Origin: Nioella halotolerans
Lineage (GTDB): Bacteria; Pseudomonadota; Alphaproteobacteria; Rhodobacterales; Rhodobacteraceae
Reading direction: 5' to 3'
DNA: 46,007 nucleotides
Assembly: GCA_003428585.1 (NCBI GenBank)
Contig: QVQC01000064.1
Span: forward strand, 1-46,007
Each line of letters opens with the position of its first letter. The stretch's first letter is position 1. Made by a program: the position numbers and the translations under genes. The notes beneath the pieces were generated by a model. The model made no database searches. It saw only the letters and a list, made by a program, of their open reading frames with translations, and had not been told where the DNA came from. This document shows positions 22,661-31,034 of this stretch, piece by piece.

Positions 22661-23116
22661 ATGACTGACGATGCGCCCTTGCCCGACCTGATGCCCGGCC
22701 AGTTGCTGGCGCGCGGTGTGTGCCGCCATTTGCGCCAGCATGATTTCGCCAGCCTCGAGGAATTCGTGCCGGAGCGCGGCAAGCGCGTGGATGTCATGGC
22801 GCTTGGCCCGAAGGGCGAGTTGTGGGTGATCGAATGCAAGTCGAGCCGGGTGGATTTCACCTCGGATTCGAAATGGGGCGGCTATCTTGACTGGTGCGAC
22901 CGTTATTTCTGGGCGGTCGATGCCGCCTTTCCCATCGACCTTCTGCCCGAGGAGACCGGGCTGATCATCGCCGATGCCTATGACGCGGAAATCCTGCGCA
23001 TGGGACCGGAGGCGAAACTGCCCGCGGCACGGCGCACGGCGCTGACGCGGAAATTCGCGCGCACCGCGGCAGCACGCCTGCGCGCCTTGCGCGATCCGAA
23101 ACCGGGGGCGGTTTGA
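22661..23116 (+). CDS. mmcB: MmcB family DNA repair protein
   Basis: The 151-residue protein belongs to the MmcB family (DUF1052), named for mitomycin C sensitivity in Caulobacter. It has a PD-(D/E)XK core: VDVMALG (Asp44) and LWVIECKSS (Glu58, Lys60), followed by DSKWGGYLDWCDRYFWAV, so a nuclease-like role in DNA repair is expected, while its activity is not established. A perfect LexA box sits between its predicted -35 and -10. The predicted transcription start coincides with the ATG and there is no ribosome-binding site, which points to a leaderless mRNA. The gene ends one base before the convergent phaJ-like gene. Confidence 0.88.
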   Translation: MTDDAPLPDLMPGQLLARGVCRHLRQHDFASLEEFVPERGKRVDVMALGPKGELWVIECKSSRVDFTSDSKWGGYLDWCDRYFWAVDAAFPIDLLPEETGLIIADAYDAEILRMGPEAKLPAARRTALTRKFARTAAARLRALRDPKPGAV

Positions 23117-23117
23117 C

Positions 23118-23561
23118 TCAGTCGAACTTGCGCGAGGGGGCCAGCACCGTGGCCTCGCCCTTCAGCACCGGCTTGCCGTCGATGGTGCAGCGCGTATCCA
23201 GCGTGACGCGGCGCCGCGCGATGTCCATGCCGGTGACCTCGACCTCGGCCCGGACCATGTCGCCGGGGCGCACGGGGGCGAGGAATTTCAGGCTCTGGCC
23301 CAGATAGACCGTGCCGTGGCCGGGCAATTGTTCGCCGATCACCGCCGAGATCAGCCCGGCGGTCAGCATGCCGTGGGCGATGCGCCCCTCGAAAATGGTG
23401 TCGCGCGCGTAGTCATCGTCCAGATGCACCGGGTTGTGGTCGGTGGAGACCTCGGCGAACAGCGCGATGTCGCGGTCCGTCACCTCCTTCATCAGGTGGC
23501 GGGTCATCCCGATCTCGATATCCTCTATGCAGATCGTGCCGCGCGGCAGGTTGTCGAGCAT
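23118..23561 (-). CDS. phaJ: (R)-specific enoyl-CoA hydratase, MaoC/PhaJ type
   Basis: The 147-residue hot-dog fold protein has the hydratase-2 motif FAEVSTDHNPVHLDDDYA with the catalytic Asp and His, then FEGRIAHGMLTAGLISAVIGEQLPGHGTVYLGQSLKF, very close to PhaJ, which converts trans-2-enoyl-CoA from beta-oxidation to (R)-3-hydroxyacyl-CoA for polyhydroxyalkanoate synthesis. The start at 23561 has GAAGAGGGG just upstream; an in-frame ATG at 23582 is less likely. It has its own promoter (TTGCAG-N17-TATCCG) with a PhaR-like site over the -35. No PHA synthase gene is nearby, so a general hydratase role is also possible. Confidence 0.8.
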   Translation of the reverse strand: MLDNLPRGTICIEDIEIGMTRHLMKEVTDRDIALFAEVSTDHNPVHLDDDYARDTIFEGRIAHGMLTAGLISAVIGEQLPGHGTVYLGQSLKFLAPVRPGDMVRAEVEVTGMDIARRRVTLDTRCTIDGKPVLKGEATVLAPSRKFD

Positions 23562-23590
23562 GTCTGGCCCCTCTTCCGTCATGGGAATAG

Positions 23591-23624
23591 CGGATACCCG
23601 ATCACCGCGGATGCTGCAATGCGG
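23591..23624 (-). promoter_or_regulatory. Candidate phaJ promoter with PhaR-like site
   Basis: TTGCAG (23619-23614) and TATCCG (23596-23591) are spaced by 17 bp, 30 bp before the start codon. CTGC-AAT-GCGG at 23614-23624 overlaps the -35 and differs by one base from the PhaR motif CTGC-N3-GCAG. Both are predictions from pattern matches. Confidence 0.45.
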
Positions 23625-23678
23625 AAAGTAAGAAAATTCCGTTTTTATCCCCAAATGTCGCAACTATGTTGCGGACCC

Positions 23679-24551
23679 CTAGCGCAGGAAGCCCATGGCC
23701 CATGTCGCCGCGACCTCTGCGGTATCGAGTATCGCCGCCAGCTTGTCCGGGTCGGGCTGAAGCGTGGTCCCCGTTTCCTCGCGCGACAAGCCGCCGGTGA
23801 TGAAGAGCGAATCGATCTCTTCGCCCTGCGCGCCGAGGATATCGGTGTGCAGTCCGTCGCCCACGGCGAGGATGCGCCCCGTCGGGCAATCCACCCCGGC
23901 CTCTGCCAGCCGCATCCGCGCAAGCTCGTAGATCGGGGCGTGGGGCTTGCCGAAATAGAGGCTCTCGCCGCCCATCTCGGTGTAGAGCTGCGCCAGCGCG
24001 CCGGCGCACCATTCACGTGTGTCACCCCGGTCGACCACGATATCGGGGTTGGCGCATAGCAGTTTCAGGCCGCGCGTCTTGGCGTACAGAAATTGCGGCC
24101 GCAGGGTGGCGGGGTCGGCGAACGGGTCCTCGGGGCCGGTGCAGACGATGCCCTCCGCCTCCGCCAGTGGCACGCGCTCTATCGCCACCGGGTCGTCGAC
24201 AAGCTGTATCGGCGTGAAGAAACCTTCATCGTGCGGCTGGCCGATGAACCAGACCTTGCGCCCGACATACCCGCGAAACATGGCGGCGCGGGCGCTGTCG
24301 CCGGAACTGGCGATGCTGTCCCAGCAATCGCGCGGCACGCCGATCCTGCCGATCTGGTTCTCGACATCTGCGCGGGGGCGCGGTGAATTGGTCAGAAGCA
24401 GCACGAAGCCGCCCTTGTCGCGGAAGGCGCGCAGGGCCGCGACGGCCTCCTCGAAGGGGGTGTAGCCATCGTGCAGGCAGCCCCACAGGTCACAATAAAG
24501 AACGTCGTAGCGGTCCGAAACCTCGGCAAGGCTGTCGATGATGGTGGTCAT
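23679..24551 (-). CDS. HAD-superfamily phosphatase, class IIA (TIGR01459 type)
   Basis: The 290-residue protein contains the HAD motifs in order: CDLWGCLHDGY (nucleophile Asp21), LLLTNSPRPRADVE (motif II), a conserved Lys region in LYFGKPHAPIYELA, and VGDGLHTDILGA (motif IV). A capping domain lies between motifs II and III, as in the NagD-like class IIA. Members of this subfamily dephosphorylate small metabolites; the substrate is unknown. It is upstream of the phaJ-like gene on the same strand with a 117-bp gap that has its own promoter. Confidence 0.87.
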   Translation of the reverse strand: MTTIIDSLAEVSDRYDVLYCDLWGCLHDGYTPFEEAVAALRAFRDKGGFVLLLTNSPRPRADVENQIGRIGVPRDCWDSIASSGDSARAAMFRGYVGRKVWFIGQPHDEGFFTPIQLVDDPVAIERVPLAEAEGIVCTGPEDPFADPATLRPQFLYAKTRGLKLLCANPDIVVDRGDTREWCAGALAQLYTEMGGESLYFGKPHAPIYELARMRLAEAGVDCPTGRILAVGDGLHTDILGAQGEEIDSLFITGGLSREETGTTLQPDPDKLAAILDTAEVAATWAMGFLR

Positions 24552-24703
24552 GGGGGCTCCTGTGGGCTGTCGTTCGTGGATTAGGTCAGCCCGTCGCCGG
24601 TGTCGAGTCGCCGACGGCGACCGCCGGGCAGGCAGCGCTTGCCGGGTGGCCGCGCAACGGGCACTGTGGCCGCTATTCCAACCGCCCCGCCGGAGACTGC
24701 CCC

Positions 24704-25948
24704 ATGACGCTGACCCCGACCCGCCGCGCCGTTTCCCTCGGCCTGTCCGCGCTGGCCCTGACGGGCTGCGCGGCCGGTGGCGCGGGGCTGGTGGCGCGAG
24801 GGGATTGGCGCGCCGTCCCGGAGCCCGGCTTCGAAAGCTGGCTTGCCGGCTTCAGGGAGCGGGCGCGCGCCGACGGCATTTCCGAGGCAACGCTCACCCG
24901 CGCCTTTCGCGGGGTGGGCTACGTGCCGCTGGTGATCGAACGCGACCGCAACCAGGCCGAGTTCAACCGCACGATGGAGGATTACCTTGCCATCGCCGCC
25001 TCGGACGAACGGATCGCCATGGGCCGCGCCAAGCTGCGCCGGCATCGCGCGGTGTTCGCCGCGATCGAGGCGCGCTTCGGCGTGAAAAAGGAGGTGCTCT
25101 GCGCGGTCTGGGGAATGGAGAGCTTTTATGGCACCCAGTTGGGCGACGCGCCAGTGATCGCGGCGTTGGCGACGCTGACCTATGACGGCCGGCGCGGGCG
25201 CTTCTTCGGCGCGCAGCTGATGGCGGCGCTGCGCGCGCTCGACCGCGGCGACACGACGGTTTCGCGGATGCGCGGCAGCTGGGCCGGGGCGATGGGCCAT
25301 ACGCAGGTGATGCCCGAGGTGCTGGAAGACTACGGCGTCGATTTCGACGGCGATGGGCGGCGCGGCGCCTGGGACGCGGACCCGACCGATGCGCTGGCCA
25401 CCACCGCCAATTACCTTGCCCGCCATGGCTGGACCCGTGGCCAGCCATGGGCGGTGGAGGTGCGCTTGCCCGACGGATTCGATGCCGGGCTGGCCGGGCG
25501 GCGGCGCACCCGCAGCGTGGCGGACTGGACCGGCATCGGCGTGCGCGACATGGACGGCAACCCGGTGCCTGACCATGGCGCGGCCGCGATCCTGCTGCAA
25601 ATGGGCCCGCAAGGCCCCGCCCTCATGGTCTTCGGCAATTTCAACGTGATCCGCCGCTACAACCCGGCCAACAACTACGTCATCGGCATCGGCCACCTGT
25701 CCGACCGGCTGGCCGGCGGCCCGCCCATTCGCGGCCGCTTTCCGCCCGATGAAAATGGCCTCACACGGGCCGGGCGGATCGAGGTTCAGGAACGGCTGAC
25801 CGCGCAAGGCTTCGACACCGGCGGCGCGGATGGCGTGATCGGCCCCGCCAGCCGCGACGCGATCCGCGCCTATGAGCGTGCACGAGGTTTACCGGAAACC
25901 GGGGTGGCGACCGACGCCTTGCTGGCGCGGCTGCGCCAAGCCGCCTGA
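24704..25948 (+). CDS. Lytic murein transglycosylase, MltB family lipoprotein
   Basis: The 414-residue protein begins with a lipoprotein signal (LSALALTGC, Cys near residue 23) and is therefore expected at a membrane facing the periplasm. The SLT_2/MltB domain spans about residues 40-335, with VWGMESFYGTQLGD holding the catalytic Glu, WAGAMGHTQVMP, and NPANNYVIGIGHLSDRLAGG. A PG_binding_1 domain follows (about 350-410: RIEVQERLTAQGFDTGGADGVIGPASRDAIRAYERARGLPETG). It cleaves glycan strands non-hydrolytically. The gene stands alone between a divergent HAD gene and kbl. Confidence 0.9.
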   Translation: MTLTPTRRAVSLGLSALALTGCAAGGAGLVARGDWRAVPEPGFESWLAGFRERARADGISEATLTRAFRGVGYVPLVIERDRNQAEFNRTMEDYLAIAASDERIAMGRAKLRRHRAVFAAIEARFGVKKEVLCAVWGMESFYGTQLGDAPVIAALATLTYDGRRGRFFGAQLMAALRALDRGDTTVSRMRGSWAGAMGHTQVMPEVLEDYGVDFDGDGRRGAWDADPTDALATTANYLARHGWTRGQPWAVEVRLPDGFDAGLAGRRRTRSVADWTGIGVRDMDGNPVPDHGAAAILLQMGPQGPALMVFGNFNVIRRYNPANNYVIGIGHLSDRLAGGPPIRGRFPPDENGLTRAGRIEVQERLTAQGFDTGGADGVIGPASRDAIRAYERARGLPETGVATDALLARLRQAA

Positions 25949-26043
25949 TCGTCGCGGACAGGCCGTTGCATGACGCGGGCGGGGCATGACAGGGCGGCCC
26001 CACCTGCGCAATCGTTGCTGCATGGCCCAGAGGGAGGACCCCC

Positions 26044-27234
26044 ATGACCCAAGCCTTCATCGACCACCTCGCCCGGGAACTTGACAGCCTGCGCGATGCC
26101 GGCCTCTACAAGGCGGAACGGGTGATCACCACCCCGCAGGCGGGCACGGTGGGCCTTGCGAACGGGCGCGAGGTGATCAACCTCTGCGCCAACAACTACC
26201 TCGGCCTGTCGGATCACCCCGATCTTGTCGCCGCCGCAAAGGCCGCGCTGGACCGCTATGGCTACGGCATGTCCTCGGTGCGCTTCATCTGCGGCACGCA
26301 GGAGGAGCACAAGGACCTGGAGGCGCGCCTGTCGCGCTTTCTGGGGCAAGAGGACACGATCCTCTACCCGTCCTGCTTCGATGCCAATACCGGCTTGTTC
26401 GAAACGCTTCTGGGGCCGGAGGACGCAATCATCTCCGACGCGCTCAACCACGCCTCGATCATCGACGGGGTGCGCCTGTGCAAGGCGAAACGCCTGCGCT
26501 ATGCCAATCGCGACATGGCCGACCTTGAAGCGCAGCTTCAGGCTGCCGAAGGCGCGCGCTTCACGCTGATCGCCACCGATGGCGTCTTTTCCATGGATGG
26601 CAGCATCGCCCCGCTGCCCGGGATCTGCGACCTCGCCGAGCGATACGGTGCCATGGTCATGGTCGATGACAGCCACGCCGTGGGCTTCATGGGCGCGGGC
26701 GGGCGCGGCACGCCGGAACATTGCGGGGTGGCAGACCGCGTGGACATCCTGACCGGCACGCTCGGCAAGGCGCTTGGCGGCGCCTCGGGCGGCTACACGG
26801 CCGCGCGGCGCGAGGTGGTGGACTGGCTGCGCCAACGCTCGCGTCCCTATCTCTTTTCCAACACGCTGGCGCCGGTGATCGCCGCGACCTCGCTCACGGT
26901 GCTGGACATGCTGGAAGGCTCCACCGAGCGCCGCGACCGGCTGATGGACAACGCCGCCCATTTCCGGGCGCGCATGGGCGCCGCGGGCTTCAACCTCTTG
27001 CCCGGGGAACACCCGATCATCCCGGTCATGCTGCACGATCCGAAACGCGCGCAGGAGATGGCGGCAAGGCTGGATGCAAAGGGCGTCTATGTCGCCGCCT
27101 TCAGCTTCCCCGTGGTGCCGAAGGGGCAGGACAGGATCCGCACGCAGATGAGCGCCGCCCATGACCGCGCGACCCTCGACCGCGCCATCGACGCCTTCAT
27201 CGCCGTGGGCCGCGACATGGGGGTGATCGCGTGA
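26044..27234 (+). CDS. kbl: Glycine C-acetyltransferase (2-amino-3-ketobutyrate CoA ligase)
   Basis: The 396-residue PLP enzyme cleaves 2-amino-3-ketobutyrate with CoA into glycine and acetyl-CoA, the second step of threonine breakdown. Signatures are [13 protein letters not shown] near residue 45, [10 protein letters not shown] (Asp/His cofactor contacts) and TLGKALGG with the Schiff-base lysine at residue 242. A GGAGG-type ribosome-binding site stands just before the ATG. It overlaps or abuts tdh, which makes its unstable substrate, so the two are produced together. Confidence 0.95.
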   Translation: MTQAFIDHLARELDSLRDAGLYKAERVITTPQAGTVGLANGREVINLCANNYLGLSDHPDLVAAAKAALDRYGYGMSSVRFICGTQEEHKDLEARLSRFLGQEDTILYPSCFDANTGLFETLLGPEDAIISDALNHASIIDGVRLCKAKRLRYANRDMADLEAQLQAAEGARFTLIATDGVFSMDGSIAPLPGICDLAERYGAMVMVDDSHAVGFMGAGGRGTPEHCGVADRVDILTGTLGKALGGASGGYTAARREVVDWLRQRSRPYLFSNTLAPVIAATSLTVLDMLEGSTERRDRLMDNAAHFRARMGAAGFNLLPGEHPIIPVMLHDPKRAQEMAARLDAKGVYVAAFSFPVVPKGQDRIRTQMSAAHDRATLDRAIDAFIAVGRDMGVIA

Positions 27235-27245
27235 TGCAGGGCGAC

Positions 27246-28271
27246 ATGAAAGCCCTGGTCAAGGCGCGCCCGGAACCGGGCCTGTGGATGGAGCATGTGC
27301 CGATCCCCGAGCCCGGCCCGCAGGACGTGCTGATCAAGGTCACGAAATCCGCGATCTGTGGCACCGACGTGCATATCTGGAAATGGGACGATTTCAGCGC
27401 CAGGACGGTGCCGGTGCCGATGGTGGTGGGCCACGAGTTCTGCGGCGAGATCGTCGATATGGGCAAGGCGGCCACGAAATACCGGATCGGGCAGCGCGTC
27501 TCGGGCGAGGGGCACATCACCTGCGGCGCCTGCCGCAATTGCCGCGCGGGGCGCGGGCACCTGTGCCGCAACACCAAGGGCGTGGGCGTCCATCGCCCCG
27601 GCAGTTTCGCGGAATATCTCTGCATCCCCGAATCGAACGTGGTGCCGATCCCCGATGACATCCCCGACGAGATCGCGGCGATCTTCGATCCGCTGGGCAA
27701 CGCGGTGCACACCGCGCTCAGCTTCGATCTGGTGGGCGAGGACGTGCTCGTTACCGGCGCTGGCCCCATCGGCATCATGGGCGCGCTGGTCGCCGCGCGG
27801 GTCGGCGCGCGCAAGGTCGTGCTGACCGATATCGCGCCCTACCGGCTCGATCTCGCCCGCCGGCTCGGGGTGCAGCACGTGATCGACACTTCCTGCGTGA
27901 CCCTGCGCGAGGTGATGGACGATATCGGCATGACCGAGGGCTTCGACGTGGGCCTGGAAATGTCGGGCGCCGCGGCGGCGATGCGCCAGATGATCGCGCG
28001 CATGAACAATGGCGGCAAGATCGCGTTGCTGGGAATCGCGCCGACCGAGTTCGCCGTCAACTGGAACGAGATCATCTTCAAGATGCTGACGGTCAAGGGC
28101 ATCTACGGCCGCGAGATGTATGAAACCTGGTACAAGATGATCGCGCTGGTGCAGTCGGGGCTCGACCTGACCGATCTGATCACCCACCGCATCGGCATCG
28201 ACGATTTCGAGGACGGCTTCGCCGCCATGCTCTCCGGTCAGGCGGGAAAGGTGGTGATGGACTGGGGTTGA
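27246..28271 (+). CDS. tdh: L-threonine 3-dehydrogenase
   Basis: The protein oxidises threonine to 2-amino-3-ketobutyrate with NAD. From the ATG at 27246 it is 341 residues, exactly the length of E. coli Tdh, and Cys38, His63 and Glu64 of the catalytic zinc site fall at identical positions; the structural zinc site is in [21 protein letters not shown]. The NAD-binding motif is [12 protein letters not shown]. An earlier ATG at 27234 overlapping the kbl stop would add four residues and cannot be excluded. It ends the kbl-tdh unit. Confidence 0.95.
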   Translation: MKALVKARPEPGLWMEHVPIPEPGPQDVLIKVTKSAICGTDVHIWKWDDFSARTVPVPMVVGHEFCGEIVDMGKAATKYRIGQRVSGEGHITCGACRNCRAGRGHLCRNTKGVGVHRPGSFAEYLCIPESNVVPIPDDIPDEIAAIFDPLGNAVHTALSFDLVGEDVLVTGAGPIGIMGALVAARVGARKVVLTDIAPYRLDLARRLGVQHVIDTSCVTLREVMDDIGMTEGFDVGLEMSGAAAAMRQMIARMNNGGKIALLGIAPTEFAVNWNEIIFKMLTVKGIYGREMYETWYKMIALVQSGLDLTDLITHRIGIDDFEDGFAAMLSGQAGKVVMDWG

Positions 28272-28409
28272 CCGCGACGCGGCCCCCTTTGTCCGGGCCC
28301 GATTATCCCGGGGGCGCCGCAAGGCGCGGCGGCAGCGCCGCCTTCGAATCTGCCCATCCGTGGCAACCGGGATCCGCTTTGCGCCTCGCGCGGCGAAACC
28401 GGGATCCAT

Positions 28410-28459
28410 CCGCACAGGGGGTGCACGGGGGGTGTACACGGGGTGCACGCCCGGCACCG
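28410..28459 (+). repeat. Helically phased five-box array, copy B
   Basis: Five hexamers start exactly 11 bp apart: CCGCAC (28410), GTGCAC (28421), GTGTAC (28432), GTGCAC (28443) and GCACCG (28454), joined mostly by G-rich linkers. The central 21 bases are identical to copy A (5508-5557, opposite strand). A small inverted repeat, GGCGA-N2-TCGCC, follows at 28461-28472. The array ends 25 bp upstream of the secE -35 element. Confidence 0.85.
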
Positions 28460-28484
28460 GGGCGATTTCGCCTTCGCGCGCGCC

Positions 28485-28513
28485 TTGCACCACGCCGCCC
28501 CGTTGCGTATATG
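28485..28513 (+). promoter_or_regulatory. Sigma-70 promoter of secE-nusG
   Basis: TTGCAC (28485-28490), a 17-bp spacer and TATATG (28508-28513) predict transcription from about 28520, giving a 30-nt leader for secE. The remainder of the 278-bp tdh-secE gap holds the phased array and no gene; in particular the tRNA-Trp often found here is absent. Confidence 0.7.
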
Positions 28514-28549
28514 GGGCCGGTCAGACGCTCAATTCCGGATCACCCCACC

Positions 28550-28744
28550 ATGGCCACCAACCCCCTACAGTTCCTGCAACAGACCCGCTCGGAGGTCTCG
28601 AAGGTCGTGTGGCCGACCCGCCGCGAGGTTCTGTTGACCACGCTCATGGTCTTTGCGCTGGCGATCGCGGGGGCGATCTTCTTCTCGCTGGTGGATATCC
28701 TCATCCGCTGGGGGCTGGAACTGATCCTCACATGGACGGCCTGA
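28550..28744 (+). CDS. secE: Preprotein translocase subunit SecE
   Basis: The 64-residue protein is the short, one-membrane-span form of SecE that clamps SecY. The amphipathic helix FLQQTRSEVSKVVWPTRREVL contains the conserved WPTR(R/K)E motif, followed by a single membrane segment (about residues 30-52). The start at 28550 gives the usual length for alphaproteobacteria. It is first in secE-nusG, behind a good sigma-70 promoter. Confidence 0.94.
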   Translation: MATNPLQFLQQTRSEVSKVVWPTRREVLLTTLMVFALAIAGAIFFSLVDILIRWGLELILTWTA

Positions 28745-28933
28745 CGCGAGAAACCGGAACGGAACCCCTTGATTTCCCCGATTTTGGGGGCTAGTCCACA
28801 CGCAACTTCCCTATCAAGGCGTGCGTCGATTCGTGATGCGCGCTGTTTTTTGTTCGGGCCTTTCTTGGCAAGTCATTGGGGATACACGGAAATTTCAGGG
28901 CCTCGTGGTCCGAAGGTTGAGGAACGGTCAGTC

Positions 28934-29467
28934 ATGGCGAAACGGTGGTATTCGGTCTCGGTGCTTTCGAATTTCGAAAAGCGCATTGCCGAACAGATCA
29001 AGACCGCCGTCGAAGAAGGCGGGCTCGAGGACGAGATCGAGGAAGTCCTTGTGCCCGAGGAAGACGTGATCGAGGTCCGCCGCGGCAAGAAAGTGACCGT
29101 GCCGCGCCGGTTCATGCCGGGCTACGTGCTGGTGCGCATGGAACTGAACGACCGGACCTATCACACGATCAATTCGATCCCGCGCGTCACCGGGTTCCTT
29201 GGCCCGCAAGGTCGCCCGCTGCCGATGCGCGACGCCGAGGTCAACGTGATCCTGAACCGGGTCGAGGAAGGCGAAGTCCAGCCGCGCAACACCATCACCT
29301 ACGAAGTGGGTGAAAAGGTGAAGGTGAATGAAGGCCCGTTCGAGGATTTCGACGGCATGGTCGAATACGTCGACGAAGCCAACCAGCGCCTGAAGGTGAC
29401 GGTTTCGATCTTCGGCCGGGAAACCCCGGTCGAACTGGAATTCACGCAGGTGACGAAGCAGGCGTGA
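28934..29467 (+). CDS. nusG: Transcription termination/antitermination factor NusG
   Basis: The 177-residue protein has the N-terminal NGN domain that binds the RNA polymerase clamp (RWYSVSVLSNFEKRIAEQIK, then RRFMPGYVLVRMELNDRTYHTI) and the C-terminal KOW domain (GEKVKVNEGPFEDFDGMVEYVDEANQRLKVTVSIFGRETPVELEF) that contacts Rho or ribosomal protein S10. The start at 28934 gives the family's normal beginning, MAKRWYSV. The 189-bp gap from secE is long for an operon and contains a CCCC-N6-GGGG stem, so a separate promoter is possible. Confidence 0.95.
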   Translation: MAKRWYSVSVLSNFEKRIAEQIKTAVEEGGLEDEIEEVLVPEEDVIEVRRGKKVTVPRRFMPGYVLVRMELNDRTYHTINSIPRVTGFLGPQGRPLPMRDAEVNVILNRVEEGEVQPRNTITYEVGEKVKVNEGPFEDFDGMVEYVDEANQRLKVTVSIFGRETPVELEFTQVTKQA

Positions 29468-29469
29468 CG

Positions 29470-29500
29470 AACGGCTCATCCGGTCCCGATGGGCCGTTTT
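29470..29500 (+). terminator. Terminator or attenuator between nusG and rplK
   Basis: AACGGCTCATC (29470-29480) pairs with GATGGGCCGTT (29488-29498) through 11 bp with one G-U, followed by TTTT. It separates secE-nusG from the ribosomal protein operon; whether it is complete or partial cannot be told from sequence. Confidence 0.65.
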
Positions 29501-29639
29501 CGCCGTGCGAGAAAAGTCCGCGAGGGCTTGGTGAGCAACCAACGTGGGAGGCGAGGCCGCCGCGGCGGTCGGACCGGACCACGACAACGAAAACCCGGAT
29601 GGCGCGCCGGACGGGTGTTGGAAACAAAGGAGAGGCCAG

Positions 29640-30092
29640 ATGGCCAAGAAACTCGTTGGCAAGATGAAGCTGCAGATTCCTGCAGGTCAGGCCAACCCGT
29701 CGCCGCCGGTGGGCCCCGCCCTCGGTCAGCGCGGGATCAACATCATGGAATTCTGCAAGGCGTTCAATGCCAAGACGCAGGAAATGGAACAGGGGTCGCC
29801 CTGCCCGACGATCATCAGCTACTATCAGGACAAGTCGTTCACGATGGAGATCAAGACGCCGCCCGCGTCTTTCTACCTCAAGCGTGCGGCCGGCCTGAAG
29901 CCCGTTGGCAAGCGCAACCGTCCGCGCGGGGCCGTGACCCCGGGGCGCGAGACGATCGGGACCGTGACCACCAAGCAGGTGCGCGAAATCGCGGAGGCCA
30001 AGATGCGGGACCTCAGCGCCACCGATATCGAAGGCGCGATGAAGATCATCCTTGGCTCGGCCAAGTCGATGGGCATCGAGGTGAAAGGGTAA
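29640..30092 (+). CDS. rplK: Ribosomal protein L11
   Basis: The 150-residue protein binds the GTPase-associated centre of 23S r[46 protein letters not shown] is the standard N-terminus with the flexible proline-rich hinge, and [26 protein letters not shown] the rRNA-binding end. AAAGGAGAGG precedes the ATG. Only 3 bp separate it from rplA. The 170-bp leader behind the nusG terminator may include the autoregulatory site of the L11 operon, but no element could be assigned. Confidence 0.96.
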   Translation: MAKKLVGKMKLQIPAGQANPSPPVGPALGQRGINIMEFCKAFNAKTQEMEQGSPCPTIISYYQDKSFTMEIKTPPASFYLKRAAGLKPVGKRNRPRGAVTPGRETIGTVTTKQVREIAEAKMRDLSATDIEGAMKIILGSAKSMGIEVKG

Positions 30093-30095
30093 GTC

Positions 30096-30794
30096 ATGGC
30101 AAAGCTTGGTAAACGTACCCGCGCCGCCCGCGAAGCCTTCGCCGGCAAGGAAAACATCAGCGTCGAGGAGGCGGTTGCCCTGATCAAGGACAACGCCAAC
30201 GCGAAGTTCGACGAGGGCGTCGAGATCGCGATGAACCTGGGCGTCGATCCGCGCCACGCCGACCAGATGGTTCGCGGGTCGGTCACCCTGCCCAACGGCA
30301 CCGGGAAAACCGTTCGGGTCGCCGTCTTCGCGCGCGGTCCGAAGGCGGAAGAAGCCAAGGAAGCCGGGGCCGACATCGTCGGGGCCGAGGACCTGATGGA
30401 AACCATCCAGGGCGGCACGATCGAGTTCGATCGCTGCATCGCGACCCCGGACATGATGCCGATCGTCGGCCGCCTGGGCAAGGTGCTCGGCCCCCGGAAC
30501 CTGATGCCGAACCCGAAGGTCGGCACCGTGACGATGGATGTCACCGAGGCGGTGAAAGCCGCCAAGGGCGGGCAGGTGACGTTCCGCGCCGAAAAGGCCG
30601 GTGTCGTGCATGCCGGGATCGGGAAGGTGTCGTTCGACCCCGACAAGCTGGCCCAGAATATCCGCGCCTTCGTCGAGGCGGTGTCGAAGGCCAAGCCGGC
30701 CGGTGCCAAGGGCGCCTACATGAAGCGGGTCTCGCTCAGCTCCACCATGGGGCCGGGGGTGTCCGTGTCGATCGACAGCGCGACCGGCAATTGA
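30096..30794 (+). CDS. rplA: Ribosomal protein L1
   Basis: The 232-residue L1 stalk protein is complete and of normal length. Recognisable segments are [42 protein letters not shown] and the [22 protein letters not shown] signature. In other bacteria L1 binds 23S rRNA and represses the L11-L1 operon by binding its mRNA leader. It lies 3 bp after rplK; a 240-bp gap with several hairpins separates it from rplJ. Confidence 0.96.
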   Translation: MAKLGKRTRAAREAFAGKENISVEEAVALIKDNANAKFDEGVEIAMNLGVDPRHADQMVRGSVTLPNGTGKTVRVAVFARGPKAEEAKEAGADIVGAEDLMETIQGGTIEFDRCIATPDMMPIVGRLGKVLGPRNLMPNPKVGTVTMDVTEAVKAAKGGQVTFRAEKAGVVHAGIGKVSFDPDKLAQNIRAFVEAVSKAKPAGAKGAYMKRVSLSSTMGPGVSVSIDSATGN

Positions 30795-31034
30795 GAGATT
30801 CGGCGCCGTCCGGCGCTGGATGGCGGGGCCGCCTCGGCGGCCACGTCCTGTCCGAGACGGAGGGTTGGGCATCCGCCCAATAATTCCTTCCCGAGATGGG
30901 AAACGAGACTAGGGATTTCCGGGGTTCTCCTCGGGCGATCTGTTGGCTCGGGACCCTGACTTGGACCCGAAGGGACCGGAAAACTTCCGGTCTGTAACTG
31001 AGCCGGGGGGGAACCCCCAAACTGGAGTGAAACT
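30795..31034 (+). promoter_or_regulatory. rplJ leader region with four hairpins
   Basis: The untranslated gap contains four clear stems: GGCCGCC-N2-GGCGGCC (30827-30842), TTGGGC-N4-GCCCAA (30865-30880), ACCGGAA-N3-TTCCGGT (30975-30991) and a G5/C5 stem just before the ribosome-binding site (31006-31018). L10 leaders repress rplJL translation in many bacteria. The position and density of structure fit, but a kink-turn was not identified by eye. Confidence 0.5.

Noticed and set aside
28272..28549. tRNA-Trp gene upstream of secE
   Set aside because: A tRNA is common here in proteobacteria, but no cloverleaf, anticodon arm or CCA end can be formed from the sequence.
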